Of a stretch of 5,449 bases of DNA, positions 5,403 through 5,449 are shown piece after piece. The DNA is from Clostridia bacterium (GTDB taxonomy: Bacteria; Bacillota; Clostridia; Christensenellales; CALWSW01). The position numbers were made by a program, and so were the translations under genes. The DNA is taken from positions 1 through 5,449 of the forward strand of contig JAHZEH010000157.1 of assembly GCA_019421925.1 (NCBI GenBank), read 5' to 3'. The notes below the pieces were generated by a model. That model had not been told where the DNA came from. It searched no databases and worked only from the letters and a program-made list of their open reading frames with translations. Within the stretch, counting starts at the first letter, position 1. Each line of letters opens with the position of its first letter.

Positions 5403-5431
5403 TGAAAACTGTGTACAAACTTTCAGTTTCA
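5403..5431 (+). promoter_or_regulatory. Inverted repeat (operator candidate) over the terminal promoter
   Basis: TGAAAACTG (5403-5411) and CAGTTTCA (5424-5431) are inverted copies of an 8-bp arm, one with an extra A, separated by 12 nt. They flank the -35 hexamer TGTACA (5412-5417) and reach the extended -10. That placement fits a repressor site, or a hairpin if transcribed from an upstream start. Confidence 0.35.
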
Positions 5432-5440
5432 TGCTATGAT
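5412..5440 (+). promoter_or_regulatory. Promoter reading out of the window
   Basis: TGTACA (5412-5417), a 17-nt spacer, and TATGAT (5435-5440) preceded by TGC, an extended -10. A perfect TTGACA lies further upstream at 5394-5399 but has no good -10 at 16-18 nt. It starts about 60 nt after the nfeD stop, in an AT-rich gap (5352-5449) without a coding frame, and should drive the next gene downstream. Confidence 0.6.
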
Positions 5441-5449
5441 AACACAGAG

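Noticed and set aside
1..5449. Mobile elements, CRISPR arrays, tRNA/rRNA genes, defence or toxin-antitoxin systems
   Set aside because: No spaced repeats, terminal inverted repeats, transposase or tRNA-like sequence was seen; the window is ordinary housekeeping sequence with short intergenic gaps.

Overview
This window is a chromosomal housekeeping segment, all on the + strand, from a fairly GC-rich low-redox Gram-positive. The order dnaJ - prmA - rsmE - mtaB - HIT hydrolase - rpsU - nfeD is the conserved dnaJ-downstream neighbourhood of Firmicutes. The GC-rich coding sequence, AGGAGG-type ribosome binding sites, sigma-A-like promoters, and a HIT gene between mtaB and rpsU point to the Clostridia, probably an Oscillospiraceae-like gut organism. 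That placement is inference from gene order and composition; no database was searched.

Layout. Positions 1-776 are the 3' two thirds of dnaJ (chaperone DnaJ/Hsp40), starting inside the gene just before the zinc-finger domain. A strong GC-rich hairpin with a short T-run (about 805-853) follows, then a likely extended -10 promoter, then prmA (927-1901, L11 methyltransferase). rsmE (1903-2640, 16S rRNA m3U1498 methyltransferase) starts 1 nt later, and mtaB (2637-3941, tRNA methylthiotransferase) overlaps rsmE by an ATGA junction. These three form a tight translation-modification operon. mtaB is interrupted by an in-frame TAG at 2934-2936, in the linker between its MTTase N-terminal domain and its radical SAM domain; an A8 tract lies 24 nt downstream.

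An AT-richer 97-nt gap leads to a complete HIT/HinT-like gene (4039-4374). A near-consensus sigma-A promoter (TTGACT-N17-TATAAT, 4394-4422) then drives rpsU (4508-4681, ribosomal protein bS21), whose leader carries a hairpin ending just before the Shine-Dalgarno sequence. A terminator (4713-4745) separates rpsU from a short membrane NfeD-family protein starting at TTG (4776-5351). The last 98 nt hold a TGTACA-N17-TGC-TATGAT promoter with an overlapping inverted repeat, reading toward a gene outside the window.

Functionally the genes converge on translation and protein quality: folding (DnaJ), modification of the ribosome and of tRNA (PrmA, RsmE, MtaB), a small ribosomal protein (bS21), and membrane quality or lipid-domain organisation (NfeD). 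I see no mobile element, CRISPR array, rRNA or tRNA gene, defence system or other novel system. The points that merit a second look are the broken mtaB, the rpsU leader hairpin and the promoter/operator-like end of the window.
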